Assembly: GCA_965229765.1 (NCBI GenBank)
Contig: CBDDJT010000003.1
Location: forward strand, 1-64,000
Reading direction: 5' to 3'
DNA from: ASV31 sp965229765
Lineage (GTDB): Bacteria > Pseudomonadota > Alphaproteobacteria > Rhodobacterales > Rhodobacteraceae
Length of the DNA stretch: 64,000 nt
Shown here: positions 17,727 through 26,427 of the stretch, in pieces
Layout: each line of letters starts with the position of its first letter
Position numbering within the stretch: the stretch's first letter is position 1
Notes under the pieces: model-generated
Database searches by the model: none
Seen by the model: only the letters and a program-made list of their open reading frames with translations
Told to the model about the DNA's origin: nothing
Made by a program: the position numbers and the translations under genes

Positions 17727-19005
17727 TTCCCTCTTGAAGCAGAACATCGCGGTTCTTGCCGCCGCCATACTGGGCGCCCTGCTGGTGTCGGGCATCCTGA
17801 TCGCCAGCCTCGTCCTGCGGCCACAGATCCAACGCTCGGCCGCGGACACCGCGCAAAGGGTCCAAAGCCTCGAACTGTCCATTTCGCAGATGGACCCGGT
17901 TCAGCAGATCCTCTTTGCCGAAGCCCTGCGGGTGGATCAGGCGCCTGACCTCCACGTGACGGAAACCCAGCCGGATAACCCGGAGGTTCAGCGCAGCCGC
18001 TTTGTGCGGTATTTCCTCCGGGTTCTGTCAGATCAGTATGGTATCTCCGCGCCCGACGTGCTGGTCGATCGTGAAGGCCGTGTCTGGCTGCGCATGATCA
18101 CCGCAGAGCAGCCATACTGGCTTTCGCTCAGGACCTTGCCTGCAAGCGATCCGGTGGCGGGTCTCCTGTTGGCATTCGCGGCCGCGTTGCTGGCCGCCCT
18201 CGCTGGCGGCATCGCGCTGCAACGGCGGATTGCCCGGCCCCTGAAGCGTCTGGCACAGGCGGTGGACCGCATGTCCGGCCCGACCGACGTATACGATTGC
18301 GATATCGACCGCCCGCGGGAAATCGCGGCGGTGTCCCGCGCGCTGACGGAAATGTCCGTGCGGCTGCAAGCGGCAGAAGCCGACCGGGCCCTGATGCTGG
18401 CCGGGGTCAGCCACGACCTGCGAACGCCCCTCACCAAACTGCGTCTGTCATTGGCGATGCTGAAGACTGCCGACGCCGATCTCGTCGCCGGGGCAGAGCG
18501 GAACGTCATCCGCATCGAGGGAATGCTGGGCCAGTTTCTCGATTTCGCGCGCGGGTTCGAGGCGGAAGAGACACGGGCGGTCCCCTTGCGGTCCCTGTTG
18601 CAGCAGGCGGTCGAGGCGCGCGGCGTGTCCGAGGCCGTCGCGCTCGATGCACCGGCGGATGTCGTGATCCTCGTCAAGGAGGCCGCAGTCCTTCAGGCGG
18701 TGGAAAACCTGCTGACAAACGCGCTCCGGTATGGGGCATCCCCGGTCGAATTGAGCGCCCGCTTGCAGGACGGCGATCTCTTGGTCGACGTGTGCGATGC
18801 GGGCCAGGGCATCTCGGCCGGCGACGTGCGCGATCTGATCCGTCCCTTCGCGCGCGGGGACACCGCGCGCGGCGGCGAGGGCACCGGTCTTGGGCTTGCC
18901 ATTGCCGACCAGGTCGCCAGGGCACATGGCGGCACGCTGGAGTTTGAACGGATCCCGGCGCGGTTCTCCGCCCGCCTTCGTATCCCCCAGGCCGTGAAAT
19001 TCTGA
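17719..19005 (+). CDS. Sensor histidine kinase, EnvZ-like
   Basis: The 428-residue protein starts at a GTG. It has two membrane segments (about residues 10-32 and 150-172) flanking a periplasmic sensor region of roughly 115 residues. A HAMP linker follows (IARPLKRLAQAVDRM), then the dimerisation domain with phosphoacceptor H232 in GVSHDLRTPLTKLR and the ATPase domain (N box LLTNALRYG, then DAGQGIS and GTGLGLAI). It should phosphorylate the regulator encoded immediately upstream. The signal is unknown; proximity to an RND pump suggests envelope or toxic-compound stress. Confidence 0.94.
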   Translation: MLDSLLKQNIAVLAAAILGALLVSGILIASLVLRPQIQRSAADTAQRVQSLELSISQMDPVQQILFAEALRVDQAPDLHVTETQPDNPEVQRSRFVRYFLRVLSDQYGISAPDVLVDREGRVWLRMITAEQPYWLSLRTLPASDPVAGLLLAFAAALLAALAGGIALQRRIARPLKRLAQAVDRMSGPTDVYDCDIDRPREIAAVSRALTEMSVRLQAAEADRALMLAGVSHDLRTPLTKLRLSLAMLKTADADLVAGAERNVIRIEGMLGQFLDFARGFEAEETRAVPLRSLLQQAVEARGVSEAVALDAPADVVILVKEAAVLQAVENLLTNALRYGASPVELSARLQDGDLLVDVCDAGQGISAGDVRDLIRPFARGDTARGGEGTGLGLAIADQVARAHGGTLEFERIPARFSARLRIPQAVKF

Positions 19006-19669
19006 AGATGGCAGGGATCGACGGGAAATCTGGTGCGACCAACAGCACCCGGCCTTGACTGCTCTTGCGCCCGATTGAGTCTGGTTGTCATACCGACTGC
19101 CCCGGCCAATGATCTGCGGCCCTCCATGACGGGCACGTCACCGCTGCAATACCAGAAGGATCCGCGCCTTCTCCTTGCCCGGGAAGCCTTGCCAAGTTCG
19201 AACGCAAAGGTGCCCGAGATCGCCTTGGGGGGCGGATGTGAGAACTCTGCACGGTCTTCGCGTGAATACTTCGCGGGAATACGCCCGAAAGCTCTGTCTT
19301 GCTCCAGGACAGGACCGCTCCGTCCATGCGGAAGAATGGTCATGGGTCGTCGACGTTTTGATCTGGATGGCAGTCAATTCATGTGCAGACGGCCAGCCCA
19401 GATCATACCCCGAAAATGACAACAATGACTTATGGGGTGTGGAATATCCGTGCCCCGCCGCGCTCTCTCTGCCGGATCCTTCCCGCCTCGATGCCGCCCG
19501 GTCCTGCGCCAGTGTTTCCGTCGCGGGGACAGGCAGCCCCGCGCCCGCGAACTGTCTTTCCGGAACGTCCCGAAACAAGGCAAAAACAAGGCGAATTTGC
19601 CTGCAAGGGACAGGGACGCTACCGATGGGAGAGTCGCTCGGGTAGGCGGCTCTTCTTTGGAGTGGGCAA
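19006..19669. other. 664-bp stretch without a convincing gene
   Basis: Several open frames cross this region on both strands, but none has a recognisable domain, a good ribosome site or typical codon use. It separates the kinase gene from the VPEID-CTERM-like gene and probably holds that gene's promoter. An imperfect palindrome (GGCGAA/TTTGCC) lies near 19590-19601. Base composition is less GC-rich towards the right. A small RNA cannot be excluded. Confidence 0.4.
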
Positions 19670-19846
19670 ATGGTACCTCTTTTTTGGGACTCGCTGCTGA
19701 ATCTGCTCTTTGGCACCAACACCTACACCGGCACCACGTCGGGGTCGGCGCCAGAGATCGATCCATCCGTCGCAGGCCTTGCACTCGGCGTGCTTGCGCT
19801 GGTTCTGCTGGTCGGTCGCGAATTGCGCCGGCGCGCAAGGGACTGA
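19670..19846 (+). CDS. VPEID-CTERM-like small sorted protein, candidate exosortase E substrate
   Basis: This 58-residue frame begins MVPLFWDSLL. Its C-terminal third is a protein-sorting tripartite signal: the motif SAPEIDPS (residues 26-33), a hydrophobic segment (AGLALGVLALVLLVG) and a basic tail (RELRRRARD). The Thr/Ser/Gly-rich stretch NTYTGTTSGS precedes the motif. GGAG lies 10 bases upstream of the ATG. It is encoded next to, and convergent with, the exosortase E/protease, matching the known VPEID-CTERM/exosortase E pairing in Rhodobacterales. The final fate (cleaved, anchored or surface-exposed) is unknown. Recognition rests on the motif by eye and on the neighbour. Confidence 0.8.
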   Translation: MVPLFWDSLLNLLFGTNTYTGTTSGSAPEIDPSVAGLALGVLALVLLVGRELRRRARD

Positions 19847-19865
19847 CAGGGCCGAACTTGACCCG

Positions 19866-19892
19866 CGGCAGCGGAAGATCCTTCCGCTGCCG
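19866..19892. terminator. Perfect 12-bp stem between convergent VPEID-CTERM-like and exosortase genes
   Basis: CGGCAGCGGAAG (19866-19877) and its exact complement CTTCCGCTGCCG (19881-19892) enclose a 3-base loop, ATC. It lies 20 bases after the small gene's stop, followed by TTCCGTTCTGT. It is likely a terminator for the small gene and may also serve the converging exosortase gene. Confidence 0.7.
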
Positions 19893-19949
19893 TTCCGTTC
19901 TGTGGGATCTTCACGGACAGCCTGCGTCAGCCGGGGACGCGGCCGGAAC

Positions 19950-21554
19950 TCATCCCATCGCGACCGCGACGGCGACCAACACCGCCTTTGCGGCGACATG
20001 GGCCGCAATCGCTTCGCCGGTGCGCCCGCTGCGCAGCACCAGCCCGGCAAAGACCAGCCCGGAAAGCGCCCCGGCGATCCAGTGAGCCTGTAACGCCCCG
20101 AACACAACCGCCCCTGCCAGAACCACGCCGGCGCGGACAAGCGGCGACGCGCCCGCGCGCGCGATCAGGTAGCCCCGAAAGAACAGTTCCTGCGCCACCG
20201 GAAGGATCAAGACCGTCCCAAGGGCCCAGAACACGACCCCCGGCGCGACGTCCGGCAGCGCCGGGCGCCCCCCGGGCGGCACCATCAGCACCCAAAGGGC
20301 GCCGGTTGCAAGCCCTGCCAGAACCGCCATCGCGCCCGGCAGGGCCGGGGCGCGCAGCCATTGCCGCACCGACGGGATCAGCGCCAGCCCGGTCGCCACG
20401 ACGACCAGCACGCCCCCCTCTGCCGGCACAGGCCAGATCAGGGACGCGATCAGCGTCGCGGACAACAGGGCCAGCATCGGCAGGATCTGCGCCACCGATC
20501 CGTCGGGGCGCGCGCTATCCTGCACCTTCGTGCTCGGCGAGGGCACAGACGCGGATGCGACGTTGCACCAACGACTGGCCCACATCAGCGCCAGCGCGGT
20601 CAGAAGGAACCCCGTCCAGCCCGCATAGGTGTGAAAGCCCTGCAATGCGTGCGACGGCGATACATGGGCACCGATCATGACAAGCCCCGCGATCCGCACC
20701 ACGTTCAGCGTCCACGACACCACCAGTGCGGCGGGCACCAGCACCAGCCAGTAGCGCATGGGGCGCAGATCGCCCGGTCGCAGCAATGCCAGAAGCCCCG
20801 CAAAGCCCAGCGTCAGAAGCAGCCCCTCGAACCCCGAACAGGTGGCAATGATATCGACGTGAAAGCTGTCGATCCCGACGATACGGGCATCGATATTGGT
20901 CGTCACGGGCTGGCCAAGCGCCAGCAGAAGAAGCGTGCTCGCGAAAAACGAGGCATCGGTCAGAAGGTCCAGCGCAAGATGACGCGCGGGCACCGCCACC
21001 GCCAGCGCAAGCGCCACGCCCCCGACCAGCGTCAGCGCAAAGCGTCCCCGGCTGACCCGCAGCCACCCGGCCCAGTCCGCCCCGCACAGAAGCACCCGCG
21101 CCGCGCCCAGCAGCATCAGCACCGCACCCGTCCCCAACAGCGCAAGCAGCAGGTCGAACCGGGCGATCAGGGCCCGGTCGCTCCAGACAAGGCCCGGCGC
21201 AAGCGCGATGGCAAGGCCGGCGATGTTCAAGGCCGCGCCGACCCAGCGGCGCCGGGTCTGCGCCAGCCGCGCCAGCAGGTCGCCCCGCGCGGGCCCGTCC
21301 AGCGCGAAATACAAAAGCGTGGCCACCAGCACCGCCATCCCGAGTCCGGGCGCACTGCGCAGTCCAGCGCACAGCATCTCGACGTCGACGATCGAGCAAG
21401 AGATCACCTCGCGCCCCCGGTAGACCCCGGCAAGCGCCGAAGCCTCGGCCACCAGAGCCAGCAGGACAAGCGCGGCCGGAAGCACCGCAGCCCCCATCTG
21501 GGGCATGACCCTTACCAAAGAAAACCGCGCACCAGACCTCATGACCGCGCGCAT
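19950..21554 (-). CDS. xrtE: Exosortase E/protease fusion (VPEID-CTERM system)
   Basis: The polytopic membrane protein (534 residues if started at 21554) has an N-terminal exosortase domain with the catalytic cysteine C239 in ATCSGFEGL, the arginine in NVVRIAGL and the histidine in FHTYAGW. A C-terminal CPBP/CAAX-type intramembrane protease domain follows, with QELFFRGYL (E456), ALQAHWIAG and AAHVAAK. This fusion defines the exosortase E/protease of the VPEID-CTERM system. The first protease motif normally begins EE; here it begins QE. Starts at 21554, 21542 or 21506 are all possible; the first has a weak AGGAT upstream. The open frame continues far upstream but that part is antisense to other genes. 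Confidence 0.88.
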   Translation of the reverse strand: MRAVMRSGARFSLVRVMPQMGAAVLPAALVLLALVAEASALAGVYRGREVISCSIVDVEMLCAGLRSAPGLGMAVLVATLLYFALDGPARGDLLARLAQTRRRWVGAALNIAGLAIALAPGLVWSDRALIARFDLLLALLGTGAVLMLLGAARVLLCGADWAGWLRVSRGRFALTLVGGVALALAVAVPARHLALDLLTDASFFASTLLLLALGQPVTTNIDARIVGIDSFHVDIIATCSGFEGLLLTLGFAGLLALLRPGDLRPMRYWLVLVPAALVVSWTLNVVRIAGLVMIGAHVSPSHALQGFHTYAGWTGFLLTALALMWASRWCNVASASVPSPSTKVQDSARPDGSVAQILPMLALLSATLIASLIWPVPAEGGVLVVVATGLALIPSVRQWLRAPALPGAMAVLAGLATGALWVLMVPPGGRPALPDVAPGVVFWALGTVLILPVAQELFFRGYLIARAGASPLVRAGVVLAGAVVFGALQAHWIAGALSGLVFAGLVLRSGRTGEAIAAHVAAKAVLVAVAVAMG

Positions 21555-21689
21555 ATCCTGCAATGATGGCGAATTTGAGAATACCCCATCTTCGACGCCC
21601 GTGACCTCCCATCCCGCCGCGCCCATTCGGCGATTGCAGAGCCCCTCGAAATCCTTAACTTCACCGGAAACAACGGGAAAACGACACCG

Positions 21690-23018
21690 ATGACACTGGC
21701 CGAACGATCCTGGGTGCCCCCCGCCAGCGAAGCATTGGTGCAGCGCATCGCCAAGGACACCGCCGCCGCCGGCTCTTCCGGCCTGCTGGACCGGCTCGAA
21801 ACCCTCGCCCGCCGCAACCGCGACATCCACGAACGCGACTGCTTCAACCTGAACCCTGCAACGAATGTCCTGAACCCCCGCGCCGAGGCGCTCCTGTCGG
21901 CCGGCATCGGCTCGCGCCCGTCCCTCGGCTATCCCGGCGACAAGTATGAAACCGGCCTCGACGCCATCGAGGAGATAGAGGTCATTGCCGCCGAACTGGT
22001 GGCCGAGGTCTTCGGCGCCCGCTTTGCAGAGATCCGCGTCGCCTCGGGCGCCATGGCCAATCTCTACGCCTTCATGGCCACCTGCAAACCCGGGGACACG
22101 ATCATCGCCCCGCCGGCAGAGATCGGCGGCCACGTGACCCATCACCTCGCGGGCTGCGCCGGGCTTTACGGGCTGCGCATCCTGCCCGCCCCGGTCCAGG
22201 CCGACGGCTATACCGTCGACACCGGCGCCCTGCGCGACATCGTCCGCCACGAGCGCCCCCGGCTTCTGACCATCGGCGGCAGCCTGAACCTCTTCCCCCA
22301 TCCCGTGCGCGACATCCGCGCCATCGCCGACGAGGTCGGCGCCTTCGTTCTCTTCGACGCCGCCCACCAATGCGGGATCATCGCCGGCGGCGCCTGGCCC
22401 AACCCGCTGGCCGAGGGCGCGCACCTGATGACCATGAGCACCTACAAAAGCCTTGGCGGCCCCGCCGCCGGCGTGCTCCTGACCAACGACGCCGATCTCG
22501 CGAAACGGCTCGACGCCATCGCCTTTCCCGGCATGACCGCGAATTTCGACGCCGCGAAATCGGCGGCGCTTGCCGTCACCATGCTGGACTGGCGGGCCCA
22601 TGGCCCCGCCTATGCCCGCGCCATGATCGACACCGCACAGGCGCTGGCAGCGGCCCTGTCGGACGCGGGCCTGCCCGTCTTCGCCGCCGACCGGGGCGCG
22701 ACCCGGTCGCATCAGTTCGCGGTCGAGGCCGCCCGTTTCGGCGGCGGACAGACCGCCTCGCGCGCGCTCTACCGTGCCGGTATCCTTGCCTGCGGCATCG
22801 GCCTGCCCGTCCCGCCCGTTGCCGGCGACATGAACGGCCTGCGTCTCGGCACGCCCGAGATCGTGCGCTGGGGCGTCGGTCCCGAACACGCCCCCCGGCT
22901 TGCCGGGATCATCGCGGCCGCGCTGACGCGCCCCGATCCAGAGGCGCTTGCGCCCGACACCCGCGCCTTCCGCGCGGGGTTTGACCGGCTGCACTACATC
23001 TTCGACCCCGATGCCTGA
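21690..23018 (+). CDS. Serine hydroxymethyltransferase-like PLP enzyme
   Basis: The 442-residue protein has a fold-type I PLP architecture closest to SHMT: NVLNPRAEALLSAGIGSRPSLGYPGDKYETGLDAIEEIE resembles the SHMT substrate loop region, FDAAHQCG carries the cofactor aspartate and histidine, and STYKSLGGPAAG holds the PLP lysine. The usual SHMT sequence there is THKTLRGPRGG, so this is a divergent paralogue rather than housekeeping GlyA. It may act on a substituted serine, threonine or another beta-hydroxy amino acid. The MFS carrier gene 33 bp downstream suggests an uptake-plus-catabolism pair. Confidence 0.8.
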   Translation: MTLAERSWVPPASEALVQRIAKDTAAAGSSGLLDRLETLARRNRDIHERDCFNLNPATNVLNPRAEALLSAGIGSRPSLGYPGDKYETGLDAIEEIEVIAAELVAEVFGARFAEIRVASGAMANLYAFMATCKPGDTIIAPPAEIGGHVTHHLAGCAGLYGLRILPAPVQADGYTVDTGALRDIVRHERPRLLTIGGSLNLFPHPVRDIRAIADEVGAFVLFDAAHQCGIIAGGAWPNPLAEGAHLMTMSTYKSLGGPAAGVLLTNDADLAKRLDAIAFPGMTANFDAAKSAALAVTMLDWRAHGPAYARAMIDTAQALAAALSDAGLPVFAADRGATRSHQFAVEAARFGGGQTASRALYRAGILACGIGLPVPPVAGDMNGLRLGTPEIVRWGVGPEHAPRLAGIIAAALTRPDPEALAPDTRAFRAGFDRLHYIFDPDA

Positions 23019-23051
23019 TCCACGGCACGCGGCCCCCCGGGCACCCCGTGC

Positions 23052-24272
23052 ATGAGCACTCCGCCCGCCCCTCCCGGTCCCTGGCGCTGGCGGATGCTGG
23101 CCGGTGTCTGGCTGATCTACTTCTGCTTCGGTCTCATGACCGCCAGCCTCGCGCCCCTGGTGCCGCTGATCCGCGCGGAATTCGGCATCGGCAACGCCGC
23201 GATGGGCCTGATCCTCGGGGCATGGCCGCTGGTCTATATCGCCGCCGCCCTGCCCTGCGGCGTGCTGCTCGACCGCATCGGCACGCGGCGCGGGCTGTTT
23301 CTCGCCGGTTTGGTGATCGCGCTTTCGGGGGTCCTGCGCTCTGTGGCCGACGGCCCGGCGATGCTGCTTTTTGCCGTGGCGGTCTTCGGCATCGGCGGGC
23401 CGCTGATCTCGGTGGGCGCGCCGAAACTGGTGGCAGGCCTCTTCCAGGGGGCGGACCGCGGCACCGCCATGGGCATCTACATGACGGGCCCCTACCTTGG
23501 CGGCATCGCCTCGCTGTCGCTGACCCACAGCGTTCTCCTGCCGCTGGCGGGGGGCGAATGGCGCAGCGTCGCGCTGATCCTCGCCGGGGTGGCGGCGGTC
23601 TCGTCGCTGGCGTGGGTCGCGGTTCTGGGGCGCGCGCCGGCCGGGTCCGGGCGGCTCGCCGGCGAAGGAAAGAAGTTCAATATCGGCGCCTTCGTAGAGC
23701 TTCTTCGCCACCCCGAGGTGCGCCTGATCCTCGCGATGAGCGTTGGCATCTTCTTCATCAATCACGCGCTCAACAACTGGCTGCCAGCGGTGCTGATGTC
23801 AAAGGGGCTCGACGCGTCGGCGGCCGGGCTCTGGTCGGCGCTGCCCTCGGTCGTGGGCGTGGCCGGGGCGCTGATCCTGCCGCGCCTCGCCACCCCGCGC
23901 TGGCGCTACCGGATCATGGCGGGGCTATTTGCCATGGCCCTGCTCGCAAGCCTGCTTCTGCAAGGGCAGATGGGGCCGGGCGTGGTGGGCGCGCTCGTCA
24001 TGCAGGGAATCGCGCGCAGCGCCATGATGACCATCGCCATGCTGTTCCTGATGGAAACCCCCGGCGTCCCCGCGGAACGCCTCGGCCTCGCGGGGGGCCT
24101 TTTCTTCACGATGGCGGAAATCGGCGGCGTGCTGGGGCCTGTCATCTTCGGGGCGGTCTCGGAAACCGCGCTGGGCTTCGCCCTGCCGCTCGGAATGATA
24201 AGTCTGGTCGCGGTCGCGCTGATGCTGTCGCTGGCGGCACTGGTGCGGGCAAGGCGCCGCGCGGGTGCCTGA
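23052..24272 (+). CDS. MFS transporter, CynX/NimT-like
   Basis: The 406-residue protein has twelve predicted membrane segments in two halves. The loop motif between helices 2 and 3 is GVLLDRIGTRRGLF. Its closest general look is the cyanate/nitrate-like CynX/NimT group. A longer overlapping frame on the same strand (from 23048) is a shadow: it is arginine- and proline-rich. The gene follows the SHMT-like gene and ends directly against the end of rlmE. The substrate is unknown; an amino acid handled by the neighbouring PLP enzyme is an inference. Confidence 0.88.
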   Translation: MSTPPAPPGPWRWRMLAGVWLIYFCFGLMTASLAPLVPLIRAEFGIGNAAMGLILGAWPLVYIAAALPCGVLLDRIGTRRGLFLAGLVIALSGVLRSVADGPAMLLFAVAVFGIGGPLISVGAPKLVAGLFQGADRGTAMGIYMTGPYLGGIASLSLTHSVLLPLAGGEWRSVALILAGVAAVSSLAWVAVLGRAPAGSGRLAGEGKKFNIGAFVELLRHPEVRLILAMSVGIFFINHALNNWLPAVLMSKGLDASAAGLWSALPSVVGVAGALILPRLATPRWRYRIMAGLFAMALLASLLLQGQMGPGVVGALVMQGIARSAMMTIAMLFLMETPGVPAERLGLAGGLFFTMAEIGGVLGPVIFGAVSETALGFALPLGMISLVAVALMLSLAALVRARRRAGA

Positions 24273-24995
24273 TCAGGCCGCCCCGGTCGCGCCGCGCCCC
24301 CGAAACCCCGTCGCCACCACGAATTTCTCGGAACTGTCGGCCCGGCTGGCGGGCGGCTTGATGTTGGCCACCTTCGCGAAGTTCTGCTTCAGCAGCGTCT
24401 GAAGCCCCACCTCCGCGCCGCCCGCCAGCACCTTGGCGACAAAGGTCCCGCCCTCTTCCAGCACGTCAAAGGCCAGTTGCGCCGCCGCCTCGCACAGGGC
24501 CACGATGCGCAGGTGGTCTGTCTGCTTGTGCCCGGACGAGGCGGCGGCCATGTCGGACATCACCACGTCGGCCCGTCCGCCAAGCCAGGCCTTCACCTTG
24601 TCGTCCGCGCCCTCGTCGAGGAAATCGAGCTGGTGAATCTCGGCGCCCGCCACCGGCTCCACCTCCTGCAAGTCGATGCCCAGGACCTGCCCCACGGGCT
24701 TGCCCGGCCGCTCGCCCAGGGCGTTCACACGCTTGACGGCCACCTGGCACCATCCGCCGGGCGCACAGCCAAGGTCCACCACCCGCGCGCCGGGCACCAG
24801 AAAACCGAAACGGTCGTCAAGCTCGACGATCTTGAACGCCGCGCGCCCGCGATAGCCCTCGGCCCGCGCGCGCCGCACATAGGGGTCGTTCAGCTGCCGC
24901 TCCAGCCATCGGGTCGAGGACAGCTTGCGCCCGCGCGCCGACTTCACCTTGACCTTCAGATCGCGCTGCCCGCGCCCGGATGTGTTCTTTGTCAT
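24273..24995 (-). CDS. rlmE: 23S rRNA (uridine-2'-O)-methyltransferase RlmE/FtsJ
   Basis: The 240-residue protein contains the RlmE catalytic tetrad in order: lysine in RAAFKIVELDD, aspartate in VMSDMAAASSGH, lysine in FVAKVLAGG and glutamate in SSEKFVVA. The SAM-binding loop is VVDLGCAPGGW. RlmE 2'-O-methylates U2552 of 23S rRNA during large-subunit assembly. I start it at the ATG at 24995 (MTKNTSGRGQRDLKVKVKS); the longer open frame upstream is antisense to nothing useful and lacks homology. It lies downstream of the phosphatase gene in the same direction. Confidence 0.95.
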   Translation of the reverse strand: MTKNTSGRGQRDLKVKVKSARGRKLSSTRWLERQLNDPYVRRARAEGYRGRAAFKIVELDDRFGFLVPGARVVDLGCAPGGWCQVAVKRVNALGERPGKPVGQVLGIDLQEVEPVAGAEIHQLDFLDEGADDKVKAWLGGRADVVMSDMAAASSGHKQTDHLRIVALCEAAAQLAFDVLEEGGTFVAKVLAGGAEVGLQTLLKQNFAKVANIKPPASRADSSEKFVVATGFRGRGATGAA

Positions 24996-25087
24996 GCTCC
25001 GCCCGGCCCTGCCCGCGGCAGACCGGCCCCCGTCTTCTTCTGTTCCCAAATACTCTCGCCGAAGGCAGGCTGCAAAGCAGCCTTTCC

Positions 25088-26197
25088 TCAGACCACGTCC
25101 TCCAGCACGCCGTCGGCCGACATCTGCGCATAAAGCAGCCCCTCGCGCAGCCCCCGGTCCGCCACCGACAGCCGGTCCGTCGGCCAGACCCGCAAGAGCG
25201 CCTGAAGAATCGCTGCTCCGGACATGATAAGCGTGTGCCGGTCCCGCCCGATCCGCGGATCGGCCCGCCGCCCGGCGGGACCCAGGTGCAGGTAGTCGCG
25301 GATCACCTTGTCGATCTGGTCGGACGTCATCCGCAGCCCGTCCACCTTGTTGCGGTCGTAGCGGCGCAGGCCAAGGTGGCTGGCCGCCACCGTCGTCACC
25401 GTCCCCGAAGTGCCGATGATCTGGAACCCCTCGCGTGCCTGCACGGCGGCATAGGGCGCGAACTCCTGCATGTTCTCCTCGAAGAACCAGCTCATCAGCG
25501 CAAAGCGTGCCGCGTCGTCCTCGACGTCGATGAACTGGTCGCGCAGCGTCGCAACCCCAAGGGGCACAGAGATCCAGTCCACCACCCGCGCATGGGGAAA
25601 CGGGCTGCCCGTGGGCTTGAACCCGGTGTGCAGCCGCATGATCGCCTTGGGCCGCTCCAGCCGCGGCACGGATGTCAGGTCGATCCACACCAGTTCGGTC
25701 GAGCCGCCGCCGATGTCCACCACCAGCAACTGCCGGGTCCGCGTGGACACCAGCGGCGCACAGGACACCACCGCCAGCCGTGCTTCTTCCTCGGGCTCGA
25801 TGATCTCCAGCGCCAGACCCGTCTCGCGCCGCACATACCCGATGAACTCACGCGCGTTCGTGGCCCTGCGGCACGCCTCTGTCGCCACCAGCCGCATCCG
25901 CCGGACACCGTGCTTTTCAAGCTTCTTCCGGCAGATGTGCAGCGCCTGAACGGTGCGCGCCATGGACCCGCGGCTCAGCCGGCCCGACGCCTCCAGCCCC
26001 GCGCCCAGCTGGACGGACTTGGAAAAGCTGTCGATGACATGAAACTGACTGCCCTTGGGCTGGGCAATCAGCATCCTGCAACTGTTGGTGCCCAGATCCA
26101 GCGCGCCATAAAGCTCCGCAGGATCGGGCGTCGGCGGCGCGGAAGGCTCGACCGGTACAGGGAACGCGCCCGCGCCTTCGGGACGCTTGGGCGCCAT
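25088..26197 (-). CDS. Ppx/GppA family phosphatase
   Basis: The 369-residue protein starts MAPKRPEGAGAFPVPVEP, a Pro-rich leader, then shows the ASKHA sugar-kinase-like fold. The phosphate-1 motif is ALDLGTNSCRMLIA and the phosphate-2 motif is VDIGGGSTELVW. At this length it resembles the short Ppx/GppA type, exopolyphosphatase or pppGpp phosphohydrolase. GGAGG precedes the ATG at 26197. It lies upstream of rlmE, an arrangement common in Rhodobacteraceae. Substrate choice between polyphosphate and pppGpp cannot be read from sequence. Confidence 0.92.
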   Translation of the reverse strand: MAPKRPEGAGAFPVPVEPSAPPTPDPAELYGALDLGTNSCRMLIAQPKGSQFHVIDSFSKSVQLGAGLEASGRLSRGSMARTVQALHICRKKLEKHGVRRMRLVATEACRRATNAREFIGYVRRETGLALEIIEPEEEARLAVVSCAPLVSTRTRQLLVVDIGGGSTELVWIDLTSVPRLERPKAIMRLHTGFKPTGSPFPHARVVDWISVPLGVATLRDQFIDVEDDAARFALMSWFFEENMQEFAPYAAVQAREGFQIIGTSGTVTTVAASHLGLRRYDRNKVDGLRMTSDQIDKVIRDYLHLGPAGRRADPRIGRDRHTLIMSGAAILQALLRVWPTDRLSVADRGLREGLLYAQMSADGVLEDVV

Positions 26198-26219
26198 CAG
26201 GATCGCCCTCCATTTCGAG

Positions 26220-26257
26220 TTGCCTTGACAGTAGACGCGTGCCCGCTTCCAAGGCAA
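26220..26257. promoter_or_regulatory. 8-bp inverted repeat upstream of the phosphatase gene
   Basis: TTGCCTTG (26220-26227) and CAAGGCAA (26250-26257) are exact complements separated by 22 bases, 23 bp before the phosphatase start codon. A TTGACA-like hexamer overlaps the left arm on the plus strand. It could be an operator or a leader hairpin; function is not established. Confidence 0.3.
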
Positions 26258-26427
26258 GCCCTTCGGTTGAACGCGGCTCATCATGGTCATGAGGATTTCG
26301 ACGGCTTCGCCCGCTGGTGGACGGGGCCGCGATCCGCTATCCCGTCGCTATCCGTTCGGGACGTGTCGAAAACCGGCGCCGCATCCTTTCGGGCAGCGCG
26401 TAGAAGCGGAACACGGAGGATTCGAAG

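Noticed and set aside
19575..19604. Sigma54-like GG-N10-GC before the VPEID-CTERM-like gene
   Set aside because: Only the invariant dinucleotides match; flanking bases do not fit TGGCAC-N5-TTGC.
21555..23765. Long minus-strand open frame continuing the exosortase frame to over 1,200 codons
   Set aside because: The upstream part is a Gly/Arg/His-rich shadow antisense to the SHMT-like and MFS genes; exosortase E proteins are about 520 residues, which fits a start near 21554.
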